From: CAKZLS01 sp963771545
GTDB taxonomy: Bacteria > Pseudomonadota > Alphaproteobacteria > Rhodospirillales > Defluviicoccaceae
Length of the DNA: 64,000 nucleotides
NCBI GenBank assembly: GCA_963771545.1
Contig: CAVYTX010000002.1
Location: 1,302,001-1,366,000 of the forward strand
Reading direction: 5' to 3'
In this document: positions 45,202 through 55,242 of the stretch, one piece after another
How positions within the stretch are numbered: the stretch's first letter is position 1
Layout: every line of letters begins with the position of its first letter
The notes under the pieces: generated by a model
Told to the model about the DNA's origin: nothing
Databases searched by the model: none
Seen by the model: the letters and a program-made list of their open reading frames with translations, nothing else
Made by a program: the position numbers and the translations under genes

Positions 45202-46248
45202 ATGAGGACGCCAGTTTTTCGGACATGGTTCGCCGCCACCGCCGCGATCGCGGTTAGCCTTGCCGCGTCCGCCGGCGCGGTTAAAGCAGACGAATGGAAA
45301 TTCGCCATCGAGGAAATTTCCGGCAGCGTCCAGGATGCGTACGCGCAGGAGTTCAAGCGGCTGGTGGAGGAAAAATCGGGCGGCGACATCACCGTAACCG
45401 TTTATCCGTACGGGACGCTCGGCACGTCGGCCGACCTGACGGAACTGGTGACCCAGGGCGCCATTCAATTCGCCAACGCGTCGCCCGGTCACCTGGGCAC
45501 GCTGGTGCCGGAAATTCAGGTCTTTTCCGTGCCCTATCTGCTTTCGCAGAGCAACGACGCTAACAAGGCCGTCCTGACCTCGAGTCCCACGATCTACGAA
45601 GAACTCGGCAAGGACTTCGAGAAAAAGGATCTCAAGCTTCTCACCATGTTTCCCGAGGGCGAGATGGTCTGGACCACCAATAAGGAAGTCCGCTCGCCGG
45701 CCGATTTCGAAGGGTTCAAGATGCGGACGATGGTCTCGCCGATGTTGGTGGCGGCCTATGAGTCCTTTGGCGCCAGCCCGACGCCGATGCCTTACGGCGA
45801 GGTCTACGGCGGGCTGCAACTGAAAGCGATCGACGGGCAGGTCAACCCCATTTTCGCCATCGAGGAGATGAAGTTCTATGAGGTGTCGGACTATATGATC
45901 TGGGCCGGCCAGCAGCAGTTCACGACGACGGTCGTGACCAACGCGGAGTGGTACGCGGCCGATCTCAGCGACGAACAGCGCGCCATGCTCAACTCCGTCA
46001 TCGCCGAGCTCAATGACTACATCTTCAAGGTTCAGCAACAGTACAACGCGGAGCGCCTCGAAAAGATCAAGAAGGCGAAACCCGAGTTGAAGATGATCCG
46101 CCTTACGGACGAGGAACGCGCGGCATTCAAGGAAGCGAGCATGCAGGCCCGGCAGAAGTTCGTCGAAATGACCGGCGACAGCGGTCAGAAGATCCTTAGC
46201 CAGCTCGAGTCCGAGATCAAGGCGGCCGAGCAAAACGCGCCAAAATAG
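45202..46248 (+). CDS. uehA: TRAP transporter ectoine-binding protein UehA/TeaA-like
   Basis: A 348-aa DctP-type periplasmic binding protein. The signal peptide covers about residues 1-29 (FAATAAIAVSLAASAGAVKA). The mature part has EWKFAIEEISGSVQDAYAQE, PYGEVYGGLQLKAIDGQVNP and FPEGEMVWTTN. These sections line up well with TeaA and UehA, including the region that binds ectoine. The start at ATG 45202 is preferred over upstream in-frame starts because of the ribosome binding site and signal peptide. doeB follows after 148 nt. It is unusual that uehA is divergent from uehB and uehC. Confidence 0.93.
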   Translation: MRTPVFRTWFAATAAIAVSLAASAGAVKADEWKFAIEEISGSVQDAYAQEFKRLVEEKSGGDITVTVYPYGTLGTSADLTELVTQGAIQFANASPGHLGTLVPEIQVFSVPYLLSQSNDANKAVLTSSPTIYEELGKDFEKKDLKLLTMFPEGEMVWTTNKEVRSPADFEGFKMRTMVSPMLVAAYESFGASPTPMPYGEVYGGLQLKAIDGQVNPIFAIEEMKFYEVSDYMIWAGQQQFTTTVVTNAEWYAADLSDEQRAMLNSVIAELNDYIFKVQQQYNAERLEKIKKAKPELKMIRLTDEERAAFKEASMQARQKFVEMTGDSGQKILSQLESEIKAAEQNAPK

Positions 46249-46396
46249 TGGGCCAAAATAGTGGGACAGAGAAGCCGAGTCGGGCTTCGCCGTCGAAACC
46301 CGGGGCGGAACGCGGGATTTGTCCCGGGCGGATTGACGACGCGCGGATGCGAAGTTTCCGCCCGCGACAGGGGGTTCAAAACGATCCGAGGATGAG

Positions 46397-47503
46397 ATGA
46401 TCGATCCTTCCGCAAACCCGGCCGTGGTGGACGCGGCCTTCAGGGCCCAAGTCGAAAACAAGCCGAGCCGGGTTTCCTGCACCGTGAATTTCGAGGCCGA
46501 CGGCCGCCATGTCGGCTTCATGACGGTGCCTCATTCCCGCAACGACAGCGCTTGGGGTTCTCTTCAGATCCCCATCGTATGCGTCAAGAACGGGCGCGGC
46601 CCGACGGTCATGTTTACCGGCGGCTCGCACGGCGACGAATACGAGGGGCCGATCGCCCTGCTCAAGCTGGCGCGCGGCCTGCGGGCGGCCGATATCGCCG
46701 GGCGCGTCATTGTCATTCCCACCCTCAATCTGCCGGCGGTGCGGAGCGCGACGCGGCTCTCGCCGATCGACGGCCGCAACATGAACCGCGTCTTTCCGGG
46801 CAACCGGGATGGCACCGTAACCGAAGTCATCGCCGATTTCGTTTTCACGGAGCTGGTGTCCATCGCCGACGTGGTCGTCGACCTGCACTCGGGCGGCAAG
46901 ACGTTGAACTACGTTCCGAGCGTCGTCATGCACTATCTCGACGACCCCGACCTCACGGACCGGACCTTCGCGGCGCTCAAGAGCTTCGGCGCGCCGGTCG
47001 GCATGATCCTCCGCGAGCTCGACAGCCAAGGCATGCTGGACACGGCCGTCGAGGATATGGGGAAGGTTTTCATCTCGACCGAGCTTGGCGGCATCGGAAC
47101 GTCGTCGCCGATTTCCGTCGGCATCGCCGAACGGGGGGTGCGCAATATTCTCTCACACTTCGGATTGTTCGCAGCCGACCCCACCCTTCCCGAGGAACGC
47201 GGCCTGCCGGCGACCCGTCTGATGGAAACGCCGCACGCGGATTGCTTCACCGTTGTCGCTCACGCCGGCATCCTCGAGATAACCGTCGATCTCGGCGACG
47301 AGGTGGCGGAAGGTCAGTTGCTGGCGCGCATCTATGACTACGAGGATATCGAGCGCCCGCCCGCCGAGTACGTCGCGAAGAAAGGCGGCCTCGTCTTCTG
47401 CCGCCACGCGCCGGGCCTGATCCAGCGGGGCGATTGCCTGGCGGTGATCGCCTCGGACATTCCGGCAAGGGGTCCAAAGCGCTCCGAAGCGCCGCCGCAC
47501 TGA
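46397..47503 (+). CDS. doeB: N-alpha-acetyl-L-2,4-diaminobutyrate deacetylase
   Basis: A 368-aa zinc deacetylase of the succinylglutamate desuccinylase/aspartoacylase family. It takes the product of DoeA to L-2,4-diaminobutyrate. Metal-binding residues appear in FTGGSHGDEYEGPIAL (His and Glu) and VVDLHSGGKTL (His). IDGRNMNRVFPG is also family-typical. Start ATG 46397 follows GAGGATGAG closely. The next gene, doeX, begins 11 nt after its stop, so they are cotranscribed. Confidence 0.93.
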   Translation: MIDPSANPAVVDAAFRAQVENKPSRVSCTVNFEADGRHVGFMTVPHSRNDSAWGSLQIPIVCVKNGRGPTVMFTGGSHGDEYEGPIALLKLARGLRAADIAGRVIVIPTLNLPAVRSATRLSPIDGRNMNRVFPGNRDGTVTEVIADFVFTELVSIADVVVDLHSGGKTLNYVPSVVMHYLDDPDLTDRTFAALKSFGAPVGMILRELDSQGMLDTAVEDMGKVFISTELGGIGTSSPISVGIAERGVRNILSHFGLFAADPTLPEERGLPATRLMETPHADCFTVVAHAGILEITVDLGDEVAEGQLLARIYDYEDIERPPAEYVAKKGGLVFCRHAPGLIQRGDCLAVIASDIPARGPKRSEAPPH

Positions 47504-47514
47504 CGTCGACGGCG

Positions 47515-48003
47515 ATGAAATGGGATGCCCTCGACCTCAAGATCCTCGCCGCCCTCCAGGAAGACGGGCGCATGACCAAGCAGCGGCTGGCGGAGCGCGT
47601 GCATCTGTCGCCCAGCGCCTGCTTCGAACGCTTACGGCGCCTGGAAGATGCGGGATATATCAAAGGCTACCACGCCGATATCGATCTCGCCCGCATTGTC
47701 CACACCACGACCGCCCTAGTGGAGGTGACCCTCGGCAAGCATGAATTGAGCGACTTCGCCCGCTTCGAGGAGGTCATCGCCGGCGTCCCCGAGGTTCTCG
47801 AGGTTAGCTCCATCGGCGGCGGCATCGATTACGTCATGAAAGTCGTCGCCGTCGATATCGAGCATTACCAGTCGGTCATGAACCGGCTGCTCGAGGCCGA
47901 TATCGGCATCGCCAAGTACTTCACGTACTTCGTGACCAAGCAGGTCAAGCGACAGCACGCCTATCCCATCCACACCCTGCTGGACGTCAAAGCGGACAAC
48001 TGA
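47515..48003 (+). CDS. doeX: AsnC/Lrp-family regulator DoeX
   Basis: A 162-aa feast/famine regulator. The helix-turn-helix is at DLKILAALQEDGRMTKQRLA then ERVHLSPSACFERLRRLEDA (residues 7-46). The RAM effector-binding domain follows with VSSIGGGIDYVMKVVAVDIE. Its place directly after doeB and the ectoine setting identify it as DoeX. It probably tunes the plus arm in addition to EnuR. Start at ATG 47515 gives the usual length. Confidence 0.88.
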   Translation: MKWDALDLKILAALQEDGRMTKQRLAERVHLSPSACFERLRRLEDAGYIKGYHADIDLARIVHTTTALVEVTLGKHELSDFARFEEVIAGVPEVLEVSSIGGGIDYVMKVVAVDIEHYQSVMNRLLEADIGIAKYFTYFVTKQVKRQHAYPIHTLLDVKADN

Positions 48004-48165
48004 GCGCCGGCGACAAGGCCGCCGAAGTTTCTTCGGCCAGACCTGTTTTTTCGCTCCGGTCCTCCGGTTCGGGAGTTCCAATTCGAAAGCACCCTCGCCC
48101 GCTTTTTCGGTAGTCTCTTAATCGACATGGGCATCCGAAAAATCGCCGGGCAGAGGAGGAAACGA

Positions 48166-49293
48166 ATGCTTATCGGTGTCCCCAAGGAGATCAAACCGCA
48201 GGAATTCCGGGTCGGGCTGGTTCCGGCCAGTGTGCGGGAACTCGTGGCCCGCGGCCATCGGGTCGTGATCGAGCGCGGCGCGGCCGCCGGCATCGGCGTG
48301 ACCGACGACGATTACCGGGTCGCCGGCGCGCGGGTGGTCGACACGGCCGAGGCCGTATTCGCCGCCGCCGACATGATCGTCAAGGTGAAGGAGCCGCAGG
48401 CTCGCGAATGCGCGATGCTGCGCGCCAATCAGGTGCTCTTCACGTATCTCCACCTCGCCCCCGATCCCGGCCAGGCCGCGGCGCTTAAACGCTCGGGCTG
48501 CGTCGCCATCGCCTACGAGACGGTGACGTCGGCCGCCGGCGGCCTTCCCCTCCTGGCTCCGATGAGCGAGGTCGCCGGCAAGATGGCCTTGCAAGTCGGG
48601 GCTCACCATCTCGAGAAGACGCACGGCGGCATGGGGCTTCTGCTCGGTTCGGTGACCGGCGTCGAGGCGGCGCAGGTGCTGATCCTGGGCGGCGGCGTCG
48701 CCGGCGCGAGCGCGGCGGAGATGGCCGTGGGCCTGGGGGCTCGCGTCACCATTCTCGATAGGTCGCTCGATCGTCTGCGCGATCTGAAGCGGCAATTCGG
48801 AAGCCGCGTGACGACCGCGTACTCCACCGCCGACGCCATCGAGAAGTACGTCACTGCCGCCGACCTCGTCATCGGCTCGGTGCTGTTGCCGGGCGCGGCC
48901 GCTCCCAAACTGGTGGACCGCGATCTGGTCGCGGCGATGCGGCCGGGTGCGGTGATGGTGGATGTCTCCATCGACCAGGGCGGTTGTTTCGAGACCAGCC
49001 GTCCGACCACCCATGCCGATCCCACGTTCGAAGTCGACGGCGTCATTCACTATTGCGTCACCAACATGCCGGGCGCCGTGCCCCGCACATCGGCGTTCGC
49101 ACTGAATTATGCGGTTTTACCCTACGTCACGGCGCTGGCGGACAAAGGCTGGCGGCGGGCGATGGCGGACGATCCGCACCTGCTGGACGGACTGAACGTC
49201 GCCGGCGGCCGGCTCACCCACCCCGTCGTCGCCGCGGCGCTCGGTGAAGATCCCTACCCGGTCAACCTCATGGAAAAGGAGATGGCGGCATGA
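48166..49293 (+). CDS. ald: Alanine dehydrogenase of the ectoine cluster
   Basis: A 375-aa NAD-dependent alanine dehydrogenase: N-terminal MLIGVPKEIKPQEFRVGLVP, active-site region IVKVKEPQ (Lys) and TYLHLAPD (His), and NAD-binding VLILGGGVAGASAAEMAVGL. It interconverts alanine and pyruvate/ammonia. In this setting it could recycle the alanine formed if DoeD uses pyruvate as amino acceptor, returning pyruvate; this is inference. AGGAGG precedes the ATG. The stop overlaps doeC by ATGA. Confidence 0.9.
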   Translation: MLIGVPKEIKPQEFRVGLVPASVRELVARGHRVVIERGAAAGIGVTDDDYRVAGARVVDTAEAVFAAADMIVKVKEPQARECAMLRANQVLFTYLHLAPDPGQAAALKRSGCVAIAYETVTSAAGGLPLLAPMSEVAGKMALQVGAHHLEKTHGGMGLLLGSVTGVEAAQVLILGGGVAGASAAEMAVGLGARVTILDRSLDRLRDLKRQFGSRVTTAYSTADAIEKYVTAADLVIGSVLLPGAAAPKLVDRDLVAAMRPGAVMVDVSIDQGGCFETSRPTTHADPTFEVDGVIHYCVTNMPGAVPRTSAFALNYAVLPYVTALADKGWRRAMADDPHLLDGLNVAGGRLTHPVVAAALGEDPYPVNLMEKEMAA

Positions 49294-50795
49294 CCAATAC
49301 CGCAACAATCTGGGCGGTCGAGCACGGCATTTTCGCCGGCCGCCTCCAGGATCCCTCGCTGTTCAACGAACGCGCGTTCATCGATGGCCGCTGGTGCGAT
49401 GCCGAGGACGGCCGGACCACCGAGGTCACCGATCCGGCTTCCGGCAAGGTCATCGGCACGGTGCCGAATCTGGGCGTCGCGGAGACCCGCGCCGCTATCG
49501 CCGCCGCCCAGAAGGCGCAAGCGGCATGGCGCCGCCTGCTGCCGGCCGAACGCGGCGATATCCTCCGGCGCTGGGCCGACCTAATGCGGGACAACAGGGA
49601 AGACCTCGCCGTGTTGATGACCTGCGAACAGGGCAAACCGCTCGCCGAAAGCCAGGGCGAAATCGATTACGCCGCGAGCTTTCTCGACTGGTTCGCCGAG
49701 GAAGGAAAGCGCCTCTATGGCGAGACCATTCCGAGCCACCTGCCCGGCCGCAAGCTGCTTGTCAGCCGCGAGCCGATTGGCGTAACGGCGGCGGTGACGC
49801 CGTGGAATTTCCCATCGGCGATGATCACCCGGAAGGCGGGCGCCGCGCTCGCGGCGGGCTGCGCGATGGTGGTCCGGCCGGCCTCCGAAACGCCGTTCTC
49901 GGCGTTGGCCCTGGCCGAGCTGGCCGACCGCGCCGGCGTGCCGGCGGGCGTGTTCTCGGTGGTGACCGGCACGGCGTCCGAGGTCGTCGGCGAGCTTTGC
50001 GCCAACCCGGCGGTGCGCGCCGTCTCGTTCACCGGCTCCACCGAAGTCGGGCGGCTGTTGCTGGGCCAGGGCGCGGCCACCATTAAGAAGATGTCGATGG
50101 AGCTCGGCGGTCATGCGCCCTTGATCGTCTGCGAGGACGCGGACCTCGCGGCGGCCGTCGAAGGAGCGGTGGCGGCCAAATTCCAGACGACCGGCCAGGA
50201 CTGCCTCGCGGCCAACCGGATTTTCGTGCATCGCGAACTCTATCACGCTTTCGTCGAGCGTTTCACGGCCGCGGTCGCCGAGCTGAGGGTGGGGCCGGGA
50301 TTGCAGCGAGGCGTCGATCAAGGCCCCCTGATCAATGCCAAGGCCGTGGCCAAGGCCGAGGAACACGTGGCGGACGCCGTCGAAAAAGGCGCGCGCCTGC
50401 TTGCCGGCGGCCGGCGTCATGCGCTGGGCGGCCTGTTCTTCGAGCCGACCGTGCTGGCGGACGTAACGCCCGGGATGAAGATCTTTCGCGAGGAGACATT
50501 CGGGCCGGTCGCGGCGATCCTGCCGTTCGCGGACGAGGACGAGGTCATCGCCCTTGCCAACGATACCGAGTACGGCCTCGCCGCTTACGTTTTCGCCCGG
50601 GACATGGGGCGGATCTGCCGCCTTTCCGATGCGCTGGAGTACGGCATGGTGGCGGTCAACTGCGCGAAGATGACCGGGGCGCCCATTCCGTTCGGCGGCG
50701 TCAAGCAGTCCGGTTTGGGACGCGAGGGCTCGCGCTACGGCATGGACGATTACACCGAACTTAAATACGTTTGCCTCGGCGGCCTCGATCGCTGA
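49290..50795 (+). CDS. doeC: Aspartate-semialdehyde dehydrogenase of ectoine catabolism
   Basis: A 501-aa NAD(P)-dependent aldehyde dehydrogenase. It oxidises aspartate-semialdehyde, made by DoeD, to aspartate. Motifs: TPWNFPSAMITRKAGAALAA, the catalytic Glu in MELGGHAPLIV and the catalytic Cys in GQDCLAANRIF. The overall sequence is succinate-semialdehyde-dehydrogenase-like. The start overlaps the ald stop. doeD follows after 28 nt. The DoeC name rests on cluster context as well as family. Confidence 0.9.
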   Translation: MTNTATIWAVEHGIFAGRLQDPSLFNERAFIDGRWCDAEDGRTTEVTDPASGKVIGTVPNLGVAETRAAIAAAQKAQAAWRRLLPAERGDILRRWADLMRDNREDLAVLMTCEQGKPLAESQGEIDYAASFLDWFAEEGKRLYGETIPSHLPGRKLLVSREPIGVTAAVTPWNFPSAMITRKAGAALAAGCAMVVRPASETPFSALALAELADRAGVPAGVFSVVTGTASEVVGELCANPAVRAVSFTGSTEVGRLLLGQGAATIKKMSMELGGHAPLIVCEDADLAAAVEGAVAAKFQTTGQDCLAANRIFVHRELYHAFVERFTAAVAELRVGPGLQRGVDQGPLINAKAVAKAEEHVADAVEKGARLLAGGRRHALGGLFFEPTVLADVTPGMKIFREETFGPVAAILPFADEDEVIALANDTEYGLAAYVFARDMGRICRLSDALEYGMVAVNCAKMTGAPIPFGGVKQSGLGREGSRYGMDDYTELKYVCLGGLDR

Positions 50796-50823
50796 GATCC
50801 CGAGAGCACGAAAGGAAAAGGAA

Positions 50824-52248
50824 ATGGCAAAAGCAACCGAGAGACTGCGCAACCTGTCGCTGGAAGAGATCGACCGCCAGACGGTCTTTCACCCGTCCAC
50901 CCACCTCCGGGATCACGCCCACGGCGCCACCGGCGGCCCGAGGATCATCGAAGGCGGCTCCGGGATCCGCATTACCGACCGTAAAGGCGTCACGGTGATC
51001 GACGGTTTCGCCGGACTGTACTGCGTCAACATCGGCTACGGGCGTGCGGAGATGGCGGAGGCGATCTACGAGCAGGCCAAGAAGCTCGCCTACTATCACG
51101 CCTATGTGGGTCACTCCAACGAGCCGGCGATCCGCCTGTCCGAACGCATTATCGACATGGCGCCCGAGGGCATGAGCAAGGTCTATTATGGGATGTCCGG
51201 CTCGGACGCCAACGAAACCCAGGTCAAGCTGATCTGGTACTACAACAATATTCTCGGCCGGCCGGAGAAAAAGAAAATCATCTCCCGGTGGCGCGGCTAT
51301 CACGGCTCGGGCATCGTGACCGGCAGCCTCACGGGTTTGCCCGTGTTCCACGACGCGTTCGATCTGCCGGTGGACCGCATTCTGCACACCGTCACGCCGC
51401 ACGCCTACTGGCAGGCGGCGCCGGGAATGGATGAGAGTGAGTTCTCGCGCTGGTGCGCCGGCGAGCTCGAGAAGATGATCCTGGCAGAGGGGCCGGAAAC
51501 GGTCGCCGCGTTCATCGGCGAGCCGGTATTGGGAACGGGCGGCATCATCCCGCCGCCGGCCGGGTATTGGAATGAGATCCAGAAGGTGCTCGCGCGTTAC
51601 GATATTCTCCTGATCGCCGACGAGGTGGTCACCGGCTTCGGGCGGCTGGGATCCGATTTCGGATCACTGCACTACGGGATCAAGCCGGATCTCATGACCG
51701 TCGCCAAAGGGCTTACCAGCGCCTATCAGCCGCTCTCCGGGGTCATCGTCGGCGACAAGGTTTGGAAGGTGCTGGAGGAAGGCGCGGTCAAGATGGGCCC
51801 GATCGGCCACGGCTGGACCTATTCCGCTCATCCGCTGGGCGCGGCGGCGGCGCTCTGCAACCTCGATATCATTGCCCGCGAGAACTTGGTGGAGAATGCG
51901 CGCGACACCGGCGGCTATTTCCAGGCCCGGCTCCATGAGACCTTCGATGACCATCCGCTGGTCGGCGAAGTGCGCGGCGAAGGCCTGATGGCCGCCCTCG
52001 AGTTCGTCGCCGACAAGGACCGGAAGGAGCGCTTCGATCCGTCGCTGAATGTCGGCCCGCGGACTGCCGCGGCCTGCAACGAAAGGGGACTGATCGCGCG
52101 CGCCATGCCGCACGGCGACATCCTCGGTTTCGCGCCGCCGCTGATCACGACGCCGGCGGATGTGGACGAGATCGTCGAGATTACGCGAAAGGCCATCGAC
52201 GCCGTCGCCGACGGATTGCTGAAGGAAGCGGTCTGGCGCGCGGCGTAG
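50824..52248 (+). CDS. doeD: L-2,4-diaminobutyrate transaminase
   Basis: A 474-aa class III PLP aminotransferase. The PLP-lysine is in MTVAKGLTSAYQPLSG (about residue 297); GMSGSDANETQVKLI is the phosphate-binding loop, and FADEVVTGFGR reads here as LIADEVVTGFGRLG. It converts diaminobutyrate to aspartate-semialdehyde. An AAGGAAAAGG ribosome binding site precedes the ATG. It is the last gene of the plus arm. Confidence 0.92.
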   Translation: MAKATERLRNLSLEEIDRQTVFHPSTHLRDHAHGATGGPRIIEGGSGIRITDRKGVTVIDGFAGLYCVNIGYGRAEMAEAIYEQAKKLAYYHAYVGHSNEPAIRLSERIIDMAPEGMSKVYYGMSGSDANETQVKLIWYYNNILGRPEKKKIISRWRGYHGSGIVTGSLTGLPVFHDAFDLPVDRILHTVTPHAYWQAAPGMDESEFSRWCAGELEKMILAEGPETVAAFIGEPVLGTGGIIPPPAGYWNEIQKVLARYDILLIADEVVTGFGRLGSDFGSLHYGIKPDLMTVAKGLTSAYQPLSGVIVGDKVWKVLEEGAVKMGPIGHGWTYSAHPLGAAAALCNLDIIARENLVENARDTGGYFQARLHETFDDHPLVGEVRGEGLMAALEFVADKDRKERFDPSLNVGPRTAAACNERGLIARAMPHGDILGFAPPLITTPADVDEIVEITRKAIDAVADGLLKEAVWRAA

Positions 52249-52690
52249 ACGCGCGAATAGAGGGGAGATCGCGGTGGAGATCCAAGACCCGGCACGTCAT
52301 CGCCCGGGCGGAACTCCCCGCGCCTGCCCCGCTTTCCGCGGCGGCGGCTCCTCGTATTAACGATTTGTAAGCTTTTATGGCGTTGAATCATCCGATCTCT
52401 CTCGGCAAGGAGCGGGTCCGATGACGTGGCTGCGCTGTTGGTGTTGCAAGGACTGGAAAGCTTGTCTGGGCGAGGTGTTTCGCCTTCTTCACCAAGCCTG
52501 TGATTTGGGCGAGGAGTGCGAGGAACGCCGGCGGATCCGCTGCCGGTAATACCAGCAGTCGACTCGCGCGCACGCGGAATTGTGCACTGCACAAAAAAGC
52601 TGTTGCAGATGCTAGAAATGGGCTATTCTAGAATATTGCCGAATGTAAACGGCTGTCCAACAGTGAACCCATCGACAAACGTCCCGCCCC
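52249..52690. other. Intergenic region upstream of the SulP gene
   Basis: About 440 bases with no supported gene. It contains the palindrome TGTGCACTGCACA at 52581-52593 followed by an A run. A second inverted repeat is CTAGAA / TTCTAG at 52612-52617 and 52626-52631 with an 8-nt spacer, about 60 bp before the SulP start. Either could be an operator. Confidence 0.4.
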
Positions 52691-54409
52691 ATGTCCACGC
52701 AATCCATAACTTCTCCGACATCCCCCGCCGTTGAGTGGCATCTGTTCGTTCCGAAGCTCTACACCACTCTCAAGCATCACTATTCCCTCGCCGATCTCAG
52801 ACACGACGCCATCGCCGGGCTGACCGTGGCGATCGTGGCGTTGCCGCTGGCCATGGCGCTGGCCATCGCGTCGGGGGCGGCGCCCGAGAAGTGACTCATC
52901 ACCGCCGTGGTGGCGGGCTTTCTGATTTCGATGCTGGGCGGCAGCCGGTTTCAGATCGGCGGCCCCACCGGTGCGTTCGTGGTCGTGGTGTTCGGCGTCA
53001 TTCAACAGCATGGTTATGACGGTCTGGTCCTGGCCACCCTGATGGCCGGTGCGATGCTTATCGCCGCCGGCCTTTTCCACCTCGGAACGTGGGTCAAATA
53101 TATCCCCGAGCCGGTGGTCACGGGGTTCACCGCCGGCATCGCCGTCATCATTTTCGCGAGCCAGATCAAGGATATCTTCGGGTTGTCGCTCGATCAGGTT
53201 CCCGCCGACTTTCTTGAGAAGGTGCCGGCCCTGTGGAACGCCAGACAATCCATCGATCCGACGAACCTGGCTGTCGCCATCGGTTCGCTGGCGCTGATCG
53301 TCGGGTTTCGGCGTTATGTTCCCAAGGCGCCGGGCTTCCTTGTCGCCGTGGTGCTGGCCTCGGTCGTAACGGCGACGGCCGGCCTGCCCATCGACACCAT
53401 CGGTTCCAAGTTTGGCGGCATCCCCAGCTCGCTGCCGATGCCCGCGTTTCCCACCGTCACCCTCGACCGGCTGTGGGATCTGATGCCGAGCGCCTTTACC
53501 ATCGCCTTCCTCGCCGGCGTCGAGTCGCTGCTTTCCGCCGTGGTCGCGGACAGCATGACCGGCCGCCGCCATCGCTCCAATTGCGAACTTGTGGCGCAGG
53601 GTGTGGCCTGTAGCGCGTCCGCGTTGTTCGGCGGCTTGCCCGCGACCGGCGCCATTGCCCGCACCGTCACCAATATCCGCAGCGGCGCCCGCTCGCCGGT
53701 CGCCGGTATGCTGCACGCGGTTTTCGTGTTGCTGTTCATGCTGATTTTCGCCCCGCTCGCCGCCCATATCCCGCTCGCGTGTCTCGCCGCGGTGCTAGTG
53801 GTGGTGGCCTGGAACATGAGCGAGATCGACCGCTTCCTCCATCTAATGATCGGACCGTGGGGAGACCGGATCGTGCTGATCCTCACCTTCGGCCTGACGG
53901 TCGCCGTGGATCTGACCGTGGCCATCCAAGTGGGCGTGGTCTTGGGCGCCATCCTGTTCGTGCATCGCATGACCCAGGTGGCCGCGATCAGCGCGGGCGG
54001 CGCGACGATTATCGAGGACGACGCCGATGACTTCGACACCTCGACGGCACGTGACGCATCCCAGCGCAACGCGCTGCCGAAGGGCGTGGAGGTGTTTCTA
54101 TTGCGCGGGCCGCTGTTCTTTGGCGTCGTCAACCGGCTGGCCGATGTGATTGACAGCGTCGCGGGCTCGCCCAGGGCGTTCATCGTGCGGATGCGCGAAG
54201 TGCCGATGATGGATGCCACCGGCGCCTCGAAGTTCTCGGATTTCGTCCGCAAATGCGCCAAACACCGGACCGCGGTCATCATATCCGGGCTGCAGGCTCA
54301 GCCCGAGAGCGTGCTGAGGCAAATGCGCATCATCGGCAACGGCGCGCCGATCCATCTCGCCGCCAACTTCGCCGAGGCCACCCGGATCGCCCGCCGCATT
54401 ACCGAGTAG
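52691..54409 (+). pseudogene. SulP-family anion transporter with in-frame TGA
   Basis: A SulP sulfate/bicarbonate-type transporter of 572 codons including one internal stop. The N-terminus (HDAIAGLTVAIVALPLAMAL) is followed by ASGAAPEK, then TGA at 52892-52894, then LITAVVAGFLISMLGGSRFQ in the same frame. The family normally has Gly there (EKGLITA), so GGA changed to TGA. The remaining protein is intact, with about 10 membrane segments and a C-terminal STAS domain (GVEVFLLRGPLFFGVVNRLA). A shortened product could start at GTG 52907. Substrate is not clear from sequence. Confidence 0.82.
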
Positions 54410-54547
54410 GCGTCCTCCGAAACCGCGTGAATTTAGAATCACGGGGCCGCCCGGGGATCGCAAATTCGTGGTATTACATAATCAGATGAATGCGCTTGAT
54501 GGCCAGCCGCCGTCAGCCGCGGCAAATCGCGGGCGAGGAGCACCATT

Positions 54548-55166
54548 GTGGTAGAGCCTGCCGAAGGGGAACCACGCATCGCGGCGGTCATCCTCGCCGC
54601 CGGCTTCTCCGGCCGGATGGGGAATCGCAACAAGCTGTTGTGCGAAATCGACGGGATACCCGTTGTCCGCCGCGTTGCCGATGCCGTAATCGATGCCAAG
54701 GTGGACATGGCGGTGCTGGTCACCGGCCATGATGCGCCATCGGTCGCGGCCGCGGTCGCGGGCACGGGCGTTCGGCTGGTGCACAACACCGACTACCGGT
54801 CCGGGATGGGGCGGTCGCTGGCGAGGGGCGTGGAGTTCGCTCCCCAATAGCATCGAGGGCGCGCTGATCTGTCTCGGTGACATGCCGCATATTCGGCCGG
54901 ACACCATCAAACGCATCGTCGCGGCGTTTTCGCCCTCGCGGGACAAGAACATCTGCGTGCCGGTCCACCAGGGTCGCCGCGGCCATCCGGTCCTGTTTGG
55001 CCGCCGTTTCTTCCAGGCTCTTTGCGCGCTGACTGGCGATGAGGGCGGCCGGGGGCTTATGAAGGCCTTCGGCGCGAATATTGTGGAGGTGACCGTTGAC
55101 GACGAGGGGATCTTCGAGGATTTCGACACGCCCGAGGATTTCGGCGCTGCCGCCGTCGACGACTGA
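54548..55166 (+). pseudogene. MocA/MobA-like nucleotidyltransferase, frameshifted
   Basis: About 205 aa when repaired. The N-terminus has VILAAGFSGRMGNRNKLLCE, the nucleotide-binding signature of the MocA (molybdopterin cytidylyltransferase) type. The remainder (ALICLGDMPHIRPDTIKRIV, VPVHQGRRGHPVLFGRRF) is in another frame. The shift is explained by one extra C in CCCC at about 54842-54845. MocA-type enzymes supply MCD cofactor to xanthine-oxidase-family enzymes. The start GTG at 54548 is tentative. No molybdoenzyme gene is in the window. Confidence 0.75.
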
Positions 55167-55242
55167 AGGCCCGCGACGCCTTTTTCCCGCCAATCGAACA
55201 TCTGAGTGGATGAGCGGTTAACAGCGCGGTTGACATTGCCTG

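Noticed and set aside
52388..52594. A minus-strand frame in the doeD-sulP gap resembling a transposase remnant
   Set aside because: No firm motif, and no inverted repeats of an element nearby; evidence too weak.
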